From Fructilactobacillus ixorae (lineage in GTDB: Bacteria; Bacillota; Bacilli; Lactobacillales; Lactobacillaceae): a stretch of DNA of 64,000 bases. The notes beneath the pieces are model-generated. The model ran no database searches. It worked only from the letters and a program-made list of their open reading frames with translations, and was not told the origin of the DNA. The translations under genes were made by a program, and so were the position numbers. The stretch covers positions 1,116,001 to 1,180,000 of the forward strand of contig NZ_CP097478.1 in NCBI RefSeq assembly GCF_024029915.1, in the 5' to 3' direction. This document shows, piece by piece, positions 54,031 to 63,626 of the stretch. Each line of letters begins with the position of its first letter. The first letter of the stretch is position 1.

Positions 54031-55080
54031 ATGACTGAAAACATTTTAAACGTACAAAATCTCGAAGTGGACTTTACCACGCTCAATGGAACCGTGCACG
54101 CAATTCGGGACGTTAGTTTTAACCTGAAAAAAGGGGAAACCCTAGCTCTCGTTGGGGAATCGGGTTCCGGAAAGTCCGTCACCGTGCGGAGCGTGATCCA
54201 ACTGTACGCTAAGAACGCAATTGTGACCGGTGGAACCGTCACTTTCCATGATCAAGACCTCCTCCGCTTACATCCAAAGCAAATGGATAAGATTCGTGGG
54301 AAAGACATCTCGATGATCTTTCAGGACCCGATGACGTCTCTCGACCCGACGATGCCAATTGGTAAGCAGGTCGCCGAACCACTCCTAACCCACGGAGAAG
54401 CCTCGAGATCAGACGCCATGAAGCGGTCGCAAGAAGTCCTCGAACTGGTGGGCATTCCGAACGCTAAGGAACGAATGAAGGACTATCCCCACCAGTTCTC
54501 CGGGGGGCAACGGCAACGGATCGTAATTGCCATGGCGATTATTGATAATCCCGAAATTTTAATTGCTGATGAACCAACGACGGCCCTTGACGTGACCGTT
54601 CAAGCTCAAATTATTAAGCTGTTAAAGGAGCTCCAACAAAAGATTGGGACTTCGATCATCTTTATTACCCACGACCTCGGTGTAGTGGCAGGGATTGCCG
54701 ATCGGGTGGCCGTTATGTACGCCGGTAAAATCATCGAATACGGCCAAACGGACGAGATTTACTATGATCCCCGCCACCCCTATACCTGGGGGCTGCTCGA
54801 TTCGATGCCAACCCTGGATATTCAGGGACAACGCCTCAAAGCCATCCCTGGGACGCCGGCCAACTTGATCAATCCGCCGAAGGGGGATGCCTTTGCGCCC
54901 CGGAATCCCTACGCCTTAAAAATTGATGAACGGTTACAACCACCCTTCTTCAAAGTGACCGATACCCACTACGCTGCCACTTGGTTGTTAGATCCGCGGG
55001 CGCCCAAGGTGACACCCCCGGCTTCCATCCAAAAACGGTTTGCCAAATACCAACAACTGCGAGGTGAACAAGATGCCTAA
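54031..55080 (+). CDS. oppD: Oligopeptide ABC transporter ATPase OppD
   Basis: A 349-residue ATPase with Walker [10 protein letters not shown] (about 39), signature [14 protein letters not shown] (about 155), Walker [13 protein letters not shown] (about 175), and the C-terminal oligopeptide-transporter extension (about 265-320). That extension in some OppD/DppD proteins carries Fe-S cysteines; none are seen here. AAAGGAGG precedes the ATG. The end overlaps oppF by eight bases. Confidence 0.92.
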   Translation: MTENILNVQNLEVDFTTLNGTVHAIRDVSFNLKKGETLALVGESGSGKSVTVRSVIQLYAKNAIVTGGTVTFHDQDLLRLHPKQMDKIRGKDISMIFQDPMTSLDPTMPIGKQVAEPLLTHGEASRSDAMKRSQEVLELVGIPNAKERMKDYPHQFSGGQRQRIVIAMAIIDNPEILIADEPTTALDVTVQAQIIKLLKELQQKIGTSIIFITHDLGVVAGIADRVAVMYAGKIIEYGQTDEIYYDPRHPYTWGLLDSMPTLDIQGQRLKAIPGTPANLINPPKGDAFAPRNPYALKIDERLQPPFFKVTDTHYAATWLLDPRAPKVTPPASIQKRFAKYQQLRGEQDA

Positions 55081-55993
55081 GTCCGAACAAAAACCAATCG
55101 TAAAGGTCCGCCACTTAAAGCAGTACTTTAACGAAGGTAAAAAAGATGAAGTCAAAGCGGTTGACGACGTTTCTTTCGACATCTACCAGGGTGAAACGTT
55201 GGGACTCGTTGGAGAATCCGGTTCCGGAAAAACCACTACCGGCCGGAGTATCATCCGCCTCTACAACCCGACCAGTGGGGACGTTTACTTCCACGATGAA
55301 AACATCGCGAAGTTAAAACACCGCCACCTAAAGGATTTTCGGAAGCAAATGCAAATGATCTTTCAGGATCCGTATGCCTCGCTCGATCCGCGAATGAAAG
55401 TCAAAGACATCATTGCCGAGGGAATTGACATTCACCACCTGGCTAAGAACCACGAGGATCGGGACCATCAGGTAGCAGAACTTTTAAAGCAGGTTAATTT
55501 AAACCCGGAATTTGCCAACCGGTACCCCCATGAATTCTCCGGAGGCCAACGGCAACGAATCGGGATTGCCCGGGCCCTCGCCGTCCAACCAGACTTCATC
55601 ATTGCCGACGAACCCATTTCCGCGCTGGACGTTTCGATTCAAGCGCAGGTGGTGAACCTGTTGCAAGACATCCAAGAAGAACAAGGTCTAACCTACCTGT
55701 TCATCGCCCACGACTTGTCAATGGTGAAGTACATTAGCGACCGCATCGCCGTGCTCTACAAGGGGAAAATCGTCGAAATGGCAGAGACCGAAGAGGTGTA
55801 TAACAACCCCTTGCATCCCTACACCCAGAGCCTACTTTCGGCGGTCCCCGTGCCTGATCCAGAACAAGAAAAGCAGCATCACATCATCGAATTTGACCAC
55901 TCGCATCCCTTTAAAGCGGGAGAGCAACTCCGCGAGGTCAAACCGGGTCACTTCCTCTACTGCGATGAAGCGACGGCCAAACAATATCAATAA
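55073..55993 (+). CDS. oppF: Oligopeptide ABC transporter ATPase OppF
   Basis: A 306-residue ATPase with Walker [10 protein letters not shown] (about 49), signature [14 protein letters not shown] (about 160), and Walker [13 protein letters not shown] (about 180). The C-terminus carries the oligopeptide extension ending near [10 protein letters not shown]. The start is ATG 55073, inside the end of oppD, with GAGGTGAA upstream. It completes the opp operon, which would feed peptides to PepO and other peptidases. Confidence 0.92.
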   Translation: MPKSEQKPIVKVRHLKQYFNEGKKDEVKAVDDVSFDIYQGETLGLVGESGSGKTTTGRSIIRLYNPTSGDVYFHDENIAKLKHRHLKDFRKQMQMIFQDPYASLDPRMKVKDIIAEGIDIHHLAKNHEDRDHQVAELLKQVNLNPEFANRYPHEFSGGQRQRIGIARALAVQPDFIIADEPISALDVSIQAQVVNLLQDIQEEQGLTYLFIAHDLSMVKYISDRIAVLYKGKIVEMAETEEVYNNPLHPYTQSLLSAVPVPDPEQEKQHHIIEFDHSHPFKAGEQLREVKPGHFLYCDEATAKQYQ

Positions 55994-55994
55994 G

Positions 55995-56025
55995 TAAAAA
56001 ACCACTCAAAGGAGTGGTTTTTTTA
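55995..56025 (+). terminator. opp operon terminator
   Basis: AAAACCACTC / GAGTGGTTTTTTT hairpin with AAAG loop. Confidence 0.9.
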
Positions 56026-56110
56026 GTTCTTGCTTCTAACCGGCGTCACTAGGGTCTTGGTGAAAGTGGTATAATAATAAAAAACTGATTCTAAAGGAGC
56101 ATCCGCCCTC

Positions 56111-56758
56111 GTGAAAATTAGGCAACTGCGGCAACAAAACGCCGACTTACAACAGCGGCTCACGCCTGCAAACCAGCGCTACTACCAATCCTTGCTGCTC
56201 TACGTCCGCTTTTTCAGTTTCTTTATTCACAAAACTGAAATTGAATCACAACTGCTAGCAATTCTGTACCAAATCCTAGACGGCCAAGCACAGGGCCAGA
56301 CGGCCGCAAAAACTCTCGGTCGAAACCCAAAGATGCTCGCCTACCAAATTACCCAGGCGCACAAGATTAGCAATAAATCGTTGTGGCACTTACTGGGCAT
56401 GATTACCGTGATCATCATCATCGCCATCTGCGTTCCCGTCCTGCTGATTCCCAACCTGCAACTGAACCTGGGGAGCTTCGCCCTTGCCATCGCCTACCTC
56501 TGGCTGTTTGGCTGGATTGTCACCCGCCCCTGGATGCTGAAGTTCTTCCTGCGGTTACCCACGTGGGGTAGCATTGTGCTCACCGTTTTTCTGTGGGTGC
56601 TGTTCTTTTATCCGCTCATCTTATTACCGATCATTAGTAAAACGACCGCCCCTCCAATTGGGGGGTCCCGGCTCATCCGCTTTCTGGTTCTCGCCCTCAT
56701 TATCGTGATTGGGCTGGGAATTTATCTGTACCAGACCCATACCAAAGCTGATAAATAA
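56111..56758 (+). CDS. Hypothetical membrane protein
   Basis: A 215-residue protein that I do not recognise. The N-terminal 90 residues are basic and helical (RQLRQQNADLQQRLTP), and four hydrophobic helices follow (about 95-118, 122-140, 150-175 and 190-208). Such a layout resembles small DUF1129-type membrane proteins of lactobacilli, but I cannot confirm it. It starts at GTG with AAAGGAG upstream and stands alone before a terminator. Confidence 0.55.
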   Translation: MKIRQLRQQNADLQQRLTPANQRYYQSLLLYVRFFSFFIHKTEIESQLLAILYQILDGQAQGQTAAKTLGRNPKMLAYQITQAHKISNKSLWHLLGMITVIIIIAICVPVLLIPNLQLNLGSFALAIAYLWLFGWIVTRPWMLKFFLRLPTWGSIVLTVFLWVLFFYPLILLPIISKTTAPPIGGSRLIRFLVLALIIVIGLGIYLYQTHTKADK

Positions 56759-56759
56759 C

Positions 56760-56795
56760 TAAAAAGCCGAACTCTTTGGAGTTCAGCTTTTTTTA
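56760..56795. terminator. Terminator between convergent genes
   Basis: AAAAAGC.GAACTC / GAGTTC.GCTTTTTT hairpin. The right end touches the fetB stop, so it likely serves both strands. Confidence 0.8.
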
Positions 56796-57554
56796 GCGAA
56801 TTAATTGTGATTGTTGGTTAAAGAAACTTTGATACCCTAAGTAACACCCAATGATGGAACTGATTGAGGTAATCCCCAGCAACATGAAGGTCACCATGAT
56901 CTGGTACTTAATTGCCAGCACCGGATCTGCACCAGCAAAGATCATTCCAGACATCATCCCCGGTAAGGCCACCAGCCCCACCGTTTTCGCACTATCAATG
57001 GTGGGTTGTAACCCGGTCTTAATTGCATCCCGAATAATTCCCTTGCTGGCTACCATCGGGGTGGCCCCAAGCGCTAACATTTCTTGTACCTGGGACCGCC
57101 GGTCTTTAAACATCGAATTCATGGTCCGGAAACAGAGCCCCATTGAGACCATTGAATTACTAACGATCATTCCGGACACCGGAATGATTTGCGACGGGAT
57201 AAACTTCAAGGCCCCGTCGAGCACCAGGACCAATAAAATTACGAGGGTACTCGTAGCAATGGCCGTTAACGAAATCCAGAAGGCGTTTCGTAATCCGCCA
57301 CTGCGTCCCTTCGCATTGTAGGCTCCATTGAAAATGATAATTAAAATCAAAGTCAACGTTAGCAACCAGTTGTTAACTTGGAAGACATACTTGAGGACGT
57401 ATCCCACTACAAACAACTGGATCACGCACCGAATCGTCGCAACGATGAGATCCTTGGTAATTCCCAGGTGTTCCCGGTATCCAATCCACATGGCAAAGAC
57501 CACGAAGACCCCCGTGAGTGCCAGAGCCGTATTGGAAACAATTAAATTACTCAT
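56793..57554 (-). CDS. fetB: Iron export ABC permease FetB-like (UPF0014)
   Basis: A 253-residue permease with about seven hydrophobic helices. The family core includes IRCVIQLFVVGYVLKYVF and SGMIVSNSMVSMGLCFRTM, followed by EMLALGATPMVASKGIIRDA and ALPGMMSGMIFAGADP. In Escherichia coli FetAB exports iron and protects against oxidative stress; the same role is plausible here alongside the VIT transporters. Its start overlaps fetA by eight bases. Confidence 0.85.
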   Translation of the reverse strand: MSNLIVSNTALALTGVFVVFAMWIGYREHLGITKDLIVATIRCVIQLFVVGYVLKYVFQVNNWLLTLTLILIIIFNGAYNAKGRSGGLRNAFWISLTAIATSTLVILLVLVLDGALKFIPSQIIPVSGMIVSNSMVSMGLCFRTMNSMFKDRRSQVQEMLALGATPMVASKGIIRDAIKTGLQPTIDSAKTVGLVALPGMMSGMIFAGADPVLAIKYQIMVTFMLLGITSISSIIGCYLGYQSFFNQQSQLIR

Positions 57555-58203
57555 GTTTAGCTACCTCCTGAATTTGCCCCGCTTTGAGTTCGTATAGGTG
57601 TTCGGCGGCGTTGATCTCCGCATCATCGTGCGTGATCATAATCACCGTCATCTGGTACTTGTGGTTAAAGTAAGCTAACATCTTATGCACACTCTGCTTA
57701 CTGTCATTGTCCAGCCCGGTGGTCACTTCGTCGGTAATTAACACCTTGGGTGGGAACAGCACATTCCGTAACAAAGCAATCCGCTGCTTTTCCCCTCCCG
57801 AGAGACTCGTCACCTGCCGGTCCAAATCGGCAGCCCCAAGGTCCACCGTTTGCAAGGCCGTAATGACGTGTTGCTCATCAAACGGTTGCTTGCGAATTTG
57901 GTAGGGAAACTCCAGGTTTTCGCGCACCGTATCCCCAAACAAAGTCGGTTGTTGCACGGCGTAGGAAACCTCACGCCGATACGTGATGGGATCCAGTTGG
58001 TCTAAGGCCTGGTCCTCAAAGGTGATCGTCCCACTAGTGGGATTTAACAGGTACGCCAACAGCTTTACAAAGGTCGACTTCCCACTCCCAGATGGTCCGG
58101 TAATCGTCACCACCGCGCCGGGATCGATTGCCCAATTGAGATTTTGAATAATCTGGCGGTCATCCACCGTATAACACAAATGATGGGTTTCTAACTGATG
58201 CAT
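57547..58203 (-). CDS. fetA: Iron export ABC ATPase FetA-like
   Basis: A 218-residue ATPase with Walker A TGPSGSGKSTF (about 38), signature SLSGGEKQRIALLR (about 132), Walker B VLITDEVTTGLD (about 154), and the H-loop His in ITHDD. AAGAGGAG precedes ATG 58203. The frame extends much further upstream to 58365 but overlaps the divergent rlmD promoter region without a site, so I use the shorter form. Confidence 0.87.
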   Translation of the reverse strand: MHQLETHHLCYTVDDRQIIQNLNWAIDPGAVVTITGPSGSGKSTFVKLLAYLLNPTSGTITFEDQALDQLDPITYRREVSYAVQQPTLFGDTVRENLEFPYQIRKQPFDEQHVITALQTVDLGAADLDRQVTSLSGGEKQRIALLRNVLFPPKVLITDEVTTGLDNDSKQSVHKMLAYFNHKYQMTVIMITHDDAEINAAEHLYELKAGQIQEVAKHE

Positions 58204-58344
58204 CGCGTTCTCCTCTTTTCTTAAATCTTTTGTTATTATACGCTGATTTACCGTGCACTCCAACCAAAAAACCGGGTGCACCAACTCCTGAGGGAACCGC
58301 CCAGAAATGATATAATTAAACAGATTCGTTACAAAGGAGAAAAA

Positions 58345-59751
58345 ATGAAAAAACAACGCAAGCAAGTTTCAAAGCATACCGGAGACGTCCAGGTGCAAAT
58401 AAACCAGTGTGTGACCGTCACAATCAAACGCCTGGGGATTAACGGGGAAGGAGTCGGCTACTACCGGCGGAAGTTAATTTTTATTCCAGGCGCCCTTCCA
58501 AACGAAGTGGTACAAGCAAACATTAGCGAAATCAAACCACGTTATTTACGCGGGATCATCCAGCAAATTGACAAAAAGAGTCCGTTTCGGGTCGTTCCCC
58601 GCGACGACTATGCTGAGACAGTTGGCGGGTTAGAATTAGAAATCCTCGACTATCCCCAACAGCTGAAGTTCAAGCGCGATTTGGTTAAACAAGCGCTCAG
58701 TCGGTACCACCCGCGCGGCTTTGAAAAATACGACGTCCGGCCCGTAATTGGCATGCAACATCCCTATGAGTACCGCAACAAGGCGCAGTTCCAGGTGCGA
58801 ACGGCAAAAGATGGGCACGTGATCGCGGGGCTATACCGGGAAGGGACCCATGACGTCGTGGACATGGAAACCTGTGCTGTGCAGGATCCGGTGACAATGA
58901 AGGTTATGCGCGCCGTCGTCCAGATGGTCCAAGAACTGGGAATTCCCACCTATGATGAAGAAAATAACACCGGGATTTTGAAGACCATTATGGTCCGGGC
59001 TGCTCACAACACTGACCAGGTTCAACTGGTTTTTATCACCCACGCAAACAAACTCCTTAAGCAACACCAGTTAATTTGGCGGATCGCAGCCGAATTACCG
59101 GAAGTGACCTCCATCATGCACAACGTTAATCCGGGAACTTCCCCGCTGATCTGGGGTGACAAGACCACAAGGTTAGCAGGAACTGAAACCATTACCGAAA
59201 AAATCAACGGACTCGCCTTTGCCCTATCGGCTCGCGCCTTTCTTCAGTTAAATTCAATTATGACCCCTAAACTGTATCAGTTGGCCGGGCAGGCCCTCGA
59301 GTTAGCCCCCACTGATCGCTTAGTCGATGCCTACGCCGGAGTAGGAACAATCGGATTAACCTTGGCAAAGCAGGTTGCGGAAGTCCGAGGAATGGAAACC
59401 ATTCCGGAAGCGGTGGAAGATGCCAATCAAAATGCGCTTACCAACCAGATTGATAACGCTCACTACTTTACCGGGAAAGCCGAGGAATTGTTACCAGAAT
59501 GGGAAGCCGATGGTTGGTATCCAGACGCCCTCGTAGTTGATCCCCCGCGAGTTGGCTTAGACCAAAAACTAATTGATACCATTTTAGCTACCCGACCGCG
59601 CAAATTTGTCTATGTTTCCTGTAACCAATCAACCTTGGCCCAGGATCTTGTTCAACTAACGAAGGAATACAAGGTCGACTATTTACAGCCGGTCGACATG
59701 CTCCCACAAACTCCCCACGTGGAAATCGTGGTGAAATTAACCTTGAAGTAA
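58345..59751 (+). CDS. rlmD: 23S rRNA (uracil-C5)-methyltransferase RlmD/RumA-like
   Basis: This 468-residue enzyme methylates uracil C5 in 23S rRNA. An N-terminal TRAM domain (about 20-80, GINGEGVGYYRRKLIFIPG) is followed by a SAM methyltransferase domain with DAYAGVGTIGLTLA (about 335) and DPPRVGLDQKLI (about 397). The catalytic Cys lies in VSCNQSTLAQDL (about 430). RumA-type enzymes carry a 4Fe-4S cluster in a C-x5-C-x2-C segment after TRAM. The equivalent stretch here (DDYAETVGGLELEILDY) has no cysteine. AAAGGAGA precedes ATG 58345. Confidence 0.85.
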   Translation: MKKQRKQVSKHTGDVQVQINQCVTVTIKRLGINGEGVGYYRRKLIFIPGALPNEVVQANISEIKPRYLRGIIQQIDKKSPFRVVPRDDYAETVGGLELEILDYPQQLKFKRDLVKQALSRYHPRGFEKYDVRPVIGMQHPYEYRNKAQFQVRTAKDGHVIAGLYREGTHDVVDMETCAVQDPVTMKVMRAVVQMVQELGIPTYDEENNTGILKTIMVRAAHNTDQVQLVFITHANKLLKQHQLIWRIAAELPEVTSIMHNVNPGTSPLIWGDKTTRLAGTETITEKINGLAFALSARAFLQLNSIMTPKLYQLAGQALELAPTDRLVDAYAGVGTIGLTLAKQVAEVRGMETIPEAVEDANQNALTNQIDNAHYFTGKAEELLPEWEADGWYPDALVVDPPRVGLDQKLIDTILATRPRKFVYVSCNQSTLAQDLVQLTKEYKVDYLQPVDMLPQTPHVEIVVKLTLK

Positions 59752-59763
59752 AGGAGAATGTTT

Positions 59764-60171
59764 ATGAACCAGTTCAACTTTAATGACGATGATGATTCCC
59801 AATTAAAACAACTGATTACCATGCTCCCCGATAACTATGCAGTCGTCTATCGCAAGGACGGGCGGGTTCGGATTAACAAAGTCGGACTTTCGTTTACCGC
59901 CCTTTTCTTTGGCATCCTCCCCGCTTGGTTCCGGGGTGACTGGTACAACATCTTCTGTATGTTAGGGATTGAAGCTGGGTTAACGATGCTGTACAGTTTT
60001 TTGACTGGCAGTGATTTAGCAACCGCTTCATACCAGCTTGGCATCTTTTTTAACTTTTTGTGGTGTGGCCTCTATAATTTGATGTACTTTCGCCACTCCC
60101 AAAGCAGCGGTTACAAGCCGTATGATGACCGCTCAGCCCAGTTGTTGAAGCAACATCGTTATTATCGCTAG
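59764..60171 (+). CDS. Small membrane protein, DUF2628-like
   Basis: A 135-residue protein. The acidic N-terminus (NFNDDDDSQLKQLI) is followed by a basic patch and two or three hydrophobic helices (about 42-58, 68-80 and 90-106), then a polar tail ending QHRYYR. It resembles DUF2628-type proteins; the function is unknown. The ATG at 59764 is seven bases after AAGGAG; the ATG at 59758 is too close. It starts 12 bases after rlmD and is likely co-transcribed with it. Confidence 0.65.
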   Translation: MNQFNFNDDDDSQLKQLITMLPDNYAVVYRKDGRVRINKVGLSFTALFFGILPAWFRGDWYNIFCMLGIEAGLTMLYSFLTGSDLATASYQLGIFFNFLWCGLYNLMYFRHSQSSGYKPYDDRSAQLLKQHRYYR

Positions 60172-60184
60172 TTATATTTATAAA

Positions 60185-60226
60185 TAAAAAGACCCCTTAG
60201 ACTATTTTTCTAAGAGGTCTTTTTAT
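60185..60226 (+). terminator. Rho-independent terminator
   Basis: AAAAAGACC.CTTAGA / TCTAAG.GGTCTTTTT hairpin after the rlmD unit. Confidence 0.9.
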
Positions 60227-60246
60227 CTAATTATCGCTAACCAAAC

Positions 60247-60288
60247 ACACCCTCAGTTTGCCCCATGCAAATTGAGGTGCTTTTTTAA
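60247..60288 (+). terminator. Second plus-strand terminator
   Basis: CACCCTCAGTTTGC / GCAAATTGAGGTG imperfect stem with CTTTTTT after it. It overlaps the end of the small minus-strand gene at 60285. It may back up the previous terminator or end an undetected short plus-strand transcript. Confidence 0.65.
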
Positions 60289-60467
60289 TTAAGCTGTTTC
60301 TTGCTGTAACTTGCGTAAGTCCAACCGGGATAACCGGTAATTAGCTCACTAATGACGGGTGCAGACCAACCATTCGTCTTAACAATGTTATCCGTGGTCA
60401 TCCCAAGGACCATTAACCCCGCCATCATTCCGGTAAAAAACAATTCTTCTTTTCAATTTTGGGGCAT
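60285..60467 (-). pseudogene. Small membrane-type gene with in-frame TGA at codon 5
   Basis: A strong site (AGGAGGAG) precedes ATG 60467. The frame reads MPQN, TGA (60455-60453), KEELFFTGMMAGLMVLGM and on to a proper stop at 60285, 61 codons in all. A TGG-to-TGA change would explain it. The product would be a single-span hydrophobic peptide. Restart at TTG just after the stop is possible but lacks a ribosome site. Confidence 0.5.
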
Positions 60468-60545
60468 GTTGCTCCTCCTTTATGCTAACTGTTAATTACT
60501 CTAGCACGAAGCACCCCCGCTTCGTAAGCACGTTTTTATCCCGAC

Positions 60546-60584
60546 AAAAAACTCCTTGCATCATTGCTGGTGCAAGGAGTTTTA
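60546..60584 (-). terminator. Terminator of the GRP transporter gene
   Basis: AAAACTCCTTGCA / TGCAAGGAGTTTTTT on the minus strand, just after the stop at 60595. Confidence 0.85.
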
Positions 60585-60594
60585 TTTAACGTAA

Positions 60595-61524
60595 TTAGTT
60601 TAAGAATGCGGTTACGGCAGCGGCAACAATAATTAACGCTAATCCAATTAAAGTTGCCACCATTTCCTTGTGGGTCTTGTGTTGACCTAACATGTAAATT
60701 CCCGTCAGGGTTGCGATGACGACACTAACTTGAGAAACTACGAAGGCCGTTGACAAACCTAAACCACCCTTTTCGACTGGTTGAGCAGCCACTAAGTAAG
60801 CAAGGGCTGCGATTCCAAAGAAGAACCCAGCAATAATTTGCTTGTACGAGGTTGCTTGCTTAAAGACGTTTTCCTGCTTCAACAAGGTGATGCCGTAAAT
60901 TACAGCAACTAATACCATCCCGATTGCTTGTGGCAAGAAGGCTTGTAACCCACTCATTGGAGTAGTCCGGGGAACAAAGCCCTGCGCCCACTTCAGATTT
61001 TCAATCTGTGGTGCAGCAGAGTACAACCAGTACCCAATTACCCCAACCAGTTGGTAAATGATGGCTTTGCGCAGCGCTGCGACATTAGTGTTTTCCTTGT
61101 TTTCATTCCACGTGGTAAGGGTGGCCCCAATGATAATTACGATCAGCGCAATCATACCGATGACCTTGTTTGTAACTCCAGGCCAACTACCCAGCGCAAA
61201 AGCCCCCCAGAGCGCCGTTACGATTAATTGAAAGGCCGTGGTAATCGGCATTACCCGGGATGATCCAATCAAGGTGTATCCCTTAAAGGCCATAATTTGA
61301 CCAAAACCCCAGCCACAACCAGACAGAATTCCAAAGACTAAGTTCCAGCCCGTGGGAAACCCACAGCCAGTTACTAAGAAAACGACGAAAGCCACAATCA
61401 AGGCTCCGATGGTCGCCCCTAAAATTTGGTTAGCAGGCTTCCCACCAATTTTTGAGGAGACCGTGGGGAAGAATCCCCAACCGATTACGGGAACAATCCC
61501 GATTAATAACGCTAATGCACTCAT
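60595..61524 (-). CDS. GRP-family glucose/ribose porter
   Basis: A 309-residue transporter with ten short hydrophobic helices. The start (LLIGIVPVIGWGFFPTVSSKIGG) and AFKGYTLIGSSRVMPITTAFQLI near 85 are typical of GlcU/RbsU proteins of the drug/metabolite superfamily. These carry glucose or ribose with protons, and sequence alone does not decide which. GGAGGAT precedes ATG 61524. A TATAAT box on the minus strand lies at 61576-61571, and a cre-like site is 71 bases upstream, so CcpA control is possible. Confidence 0.8.
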   Translation of the reverse strand: MSALALLIGIVPVIGWGFFPTVSSKIGGKPANQILGATIGALIVAFVVFLVTGCGFPTGWNLVFGILSGCGWGFGQIMAFKGYTLIGSSRVMPITTAFQLIVTALWGAFALGSWPGVTNKVIGMIALIVIIIGATLTTWNENKENTNVAALRKAIIYQLVGVIGYWLYSAAPQIENLKWAQGFVPRTTPMSGLQAFLPQAIGMVLVAVIYGITLLKQENVFKQATSYKQIIAGFFFGIAALAYLVAAQPVEKGGLGLSTAFVVSQVSVVIATLTGIYMLGQHKTHKEMVATLIGLALIIVAAAVTAFLN

Positions 61525-61594
61525 GTAAATATCCTCCACTGCATCTGATTTAAATCTCTTTGATGAATCAATTATACCGCAACACGCTAATTAA

Positions 61595-61608
61595 TGAAAG
61601 CGATTTCA
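61595..61608 (-). promoter_or_regulatory. cre-like site
   Basis: TGAAAGCGATTTCA matches the cre consensus except one central position. It lies just upstream of the -10 box of the GRP transporter gene, at or over the -35 region. Confidence 0.55.
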
Positions 61609-63129
61609 CAAATTTTCTTGGGGACGCGGAGTTGGCTGAAAGACGGAGGCCGCTCGGACGGCACGCTGCCACCCAGAATACAAGCGGGTGCGCTCTTCAG
61701 CGGGCAGGTCTGGGACAAACGCTTTCCCCGCTTGATAAATCGCTTTTACTTCCGCCCAATCTGCCCAAAACCCAGTCGCAACCCCTGATAACGCCGCGGC
61801 GCCAAACGCCGTAATTTCTGCATCGTTAGTCCGCAGTACCTGGCGGTGCAACAGATCCGCTTGAAATTGCATTAAGTAGCTATTCCGACTGGCTCCACCG
61901 GCCGCACTTAACTGGGAAATTGCTAACCCAGTATCCTGTTCCATGGTTTCTACAATGTCACAGGTACGGTAGGCGGTCGCCTGCAAGGTGGCCTTGACCA
62001 GGTCCTCCTTGGTGGTCCCCCGGGTCAAACCAAACCAGGCCCCCCGGGTAGTCGGATTCCAGTACGGAGCTCCTAAGCCAGTTAGGGCGGGAACAAAGTA
62101 CACCTCATTCTGATTAGTCGATTGTTGTGCCGCTAGGCGTGATTCGGGGACGCTTTGAATTAACCCGACCTGGTCTTTGAGCCACACCAAGGCACTACCA
62201 GCGGTGAAAATGCTTCCTTCTAACGCATAGGTAATTTTTCCATCCAACCCGTAGGCAATCGTGGTTAACAAGTGCTTCGAGGTCGCTGGGGTTTTCCCAC
62301 TGTTCATCATGACAAAGGCCCCGTCCCCGTAGGTAGTTTCCACCATTCCGGGTTCCAAACTCAACGACCCTAAGAGGGCCGCCTGTTGATCCCCAATGAT
62401 CCCCGCAATCGGCACCGAGACACCGTAAAACTGATAGTTCTCCGTTGTCCCGTACCGTTCATCTGAAGCCCGGACGGCGGGAAGTAGTTGGCGGGGAATC
62501 CGCAGCAATGCTAACAGGTCGTCATCCCACTCCAACCGATGAATGTTATACAGCATCGTGCGGCTGGCATTGGTATAGTCAGTCACGTGGCACTTACCAT
62601 CGGATAACTTCCAAGCCAACCACGTATCGATGGTCCCCGCTAACAGTTCGCCCCGTTCGGCCCGTTCTTGGGCGCCCGGAACGTGGTCTAAAATCCAGCG
62701 AAGCTTGGTGGCTGAAAAGTAAGCATCGAGCACTAACCCCGTCTTTTCCTGAATCAGGGCTTGATAACCCGCGGCTTGCAACTGGCGGGCGAGCTCCGCC
62801 GTCTGATTTGAAAGCCAGCCGATCGCATGATAGATCGGTTTTCCGGTCTGTTTGTCCCACACCACCACGGTTTCTCGTTGGTTGGTAATCCCAAGTGAAT
62901 GAATTTCATCGGGATGAATCCGCCCATCAATCAACGCATTGGCAATCGCAGCTAACACCGAGCTCCAGATTTCATCTGGATCCTGTTCCACCCACCCCGG
63001 ATGGGGGCGCAGTTGGCGGAGGGGTTGCGTACTGGCAATCACCTTGCGGCCGGCGTGATCATACAGCACGGCCCGGGTACTGGTTGAGCCCTGGTCAATT
63101 GCTAATACATATTTACTGGTTGCGTTCAT
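61606..63129 (-). CDS. glpK: Glycerol kinase
   Basis: A 507-residue FGGY kinase that phosphorylates glycerol to glycerol-3-phosphate. The N-terminal ATP/sugar-kinase motif is [25 protein letters not shown] (about 262), [18 protein letters not shown] (about 325) and [10 protein letters not shown] are glycerol-kinase-like. In Gram-positive enzymes HPr phosphorylates a His in a YHFxG loop. Here the loop reads NYQFYG (about 249), with Gln in place of His. GlpF and GlpO are not adjacent. ATG 63129 has AAGGGG at good spacing. Confidence 0.87.
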   Translation of the reverse strand: MNATSKYVLAIDQGSTSTRAVLYDHAGRKVIASTQPLRQLRPHPGWVEQDPDEIWSSVLAAIANALIDGRIHPDEIHSLGITNQRETVVVWDKQTGKPIYHAIGWLSNQTAELARQLQAAGYQALIQEKTGLVLDAYFSATKLRWILDHVPGAQERAERGELLAGTIDTWLAWKLSDGKCHVTDYTNASRTMLYNIHRLEWDDDLLALLRIPRQLLPAVRASDERYGTTENYQFYGVSVPIAGIIGDQQAALLGSLSLEPGMVETTYGDGAFVMMNSGKTPATSKHLLTTIAYGLDGKITYALEGSIFTAGSALVWLKDQVGLIQSVPESRLAAQQSTNQNEVYFVPALTGLGAPYWNPTTRGAWFGLTRGTTKEDLVKATLQATAYRTCDIVETMEQDTGLAISQLSAAGGASRNSYLMQFQADLLHRQVLRTNDAEITAFGAAALSGVATGFWADWAEVKAIYQAGKAFVPDLPAEERTRLYSGWQRAVRAASVFQPTPRPQENL

Positions 63130-63193
63130 CAAACGTGCCCCTTTTTTTCAATCGTCGCTTGCGACCTAATCATACCATAGCTGTAAAAAGTTC

Positions 63194-63228
63194 AAGAAAA
63201 AAGAAGGAGCAAGCTCCTTCTTTTTTAA
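63194..63228. terminator. Rho-independent terminator
   Basis: AAAAAAGAAGGAGC / GCTCCTTCTTTTTT hairpin after the minus-strand gene at 63236. Confidence 0.85.
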
Positions 63229-63235
63229 TCACGGA

Positions 63236-63487
63236 TTACCGTTTAATTTGGACCCGAATGTCACAATCAATCTCAGCTGGTTCAACCTGTTCTTGATAGT
63301 CGAAGTTTGCTTCGTTAAAGTAGTGTTTCATTTCATCATTAATGACGTTTAAATCCCGAACGTCCCCCGTTTGGCGCTTAATCAGTAGGGTGTATTCCTT
63401 CGTGTCTTCATCCACATTTTCGAAGTCATAAATTACATCAACTGTGTTTAAAATTTCTTGAATTAACTGGCGCTCGGTCATTTCCAT
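63236..63487 (-). CDS. Hypothetical small acidic protein
   Basis: An 83-residue soluble protein with alternating helix and strand character (TERQLIQEILNTV, YTLLIKRQTGDV, EIDCDIRVQIKR). I do not recognise a named family. The start is a choice between ATG 63496, only two bases from GAAGGG, and ATG 63487, about ten bases from it; I took the latter. It lies before glpK on the same strand, but a terminator separates them. Confidence 0.6.
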   Translation of the reverse strand: MEMTERQLIQEILNTVDVIYDFENVDEDTKEYTLLIKRQTGDVRDLNVINDEMKHYFNEANFDYQEQVEPAEIDCDIRVQIKR

Positions 63488-63626
63488 CTGCTTCATTTCC
63501 CTTCGTAAGTCATTACCCTAAGCCTAGTGCAATTAACTTCGTTTGTAAACAATTATTATCCTTCAATTCTCGAATCTTTCAGTGCTATAATAGCGGTATG
63601 ACAATCGAGCAAAGGACGTGAATCAG

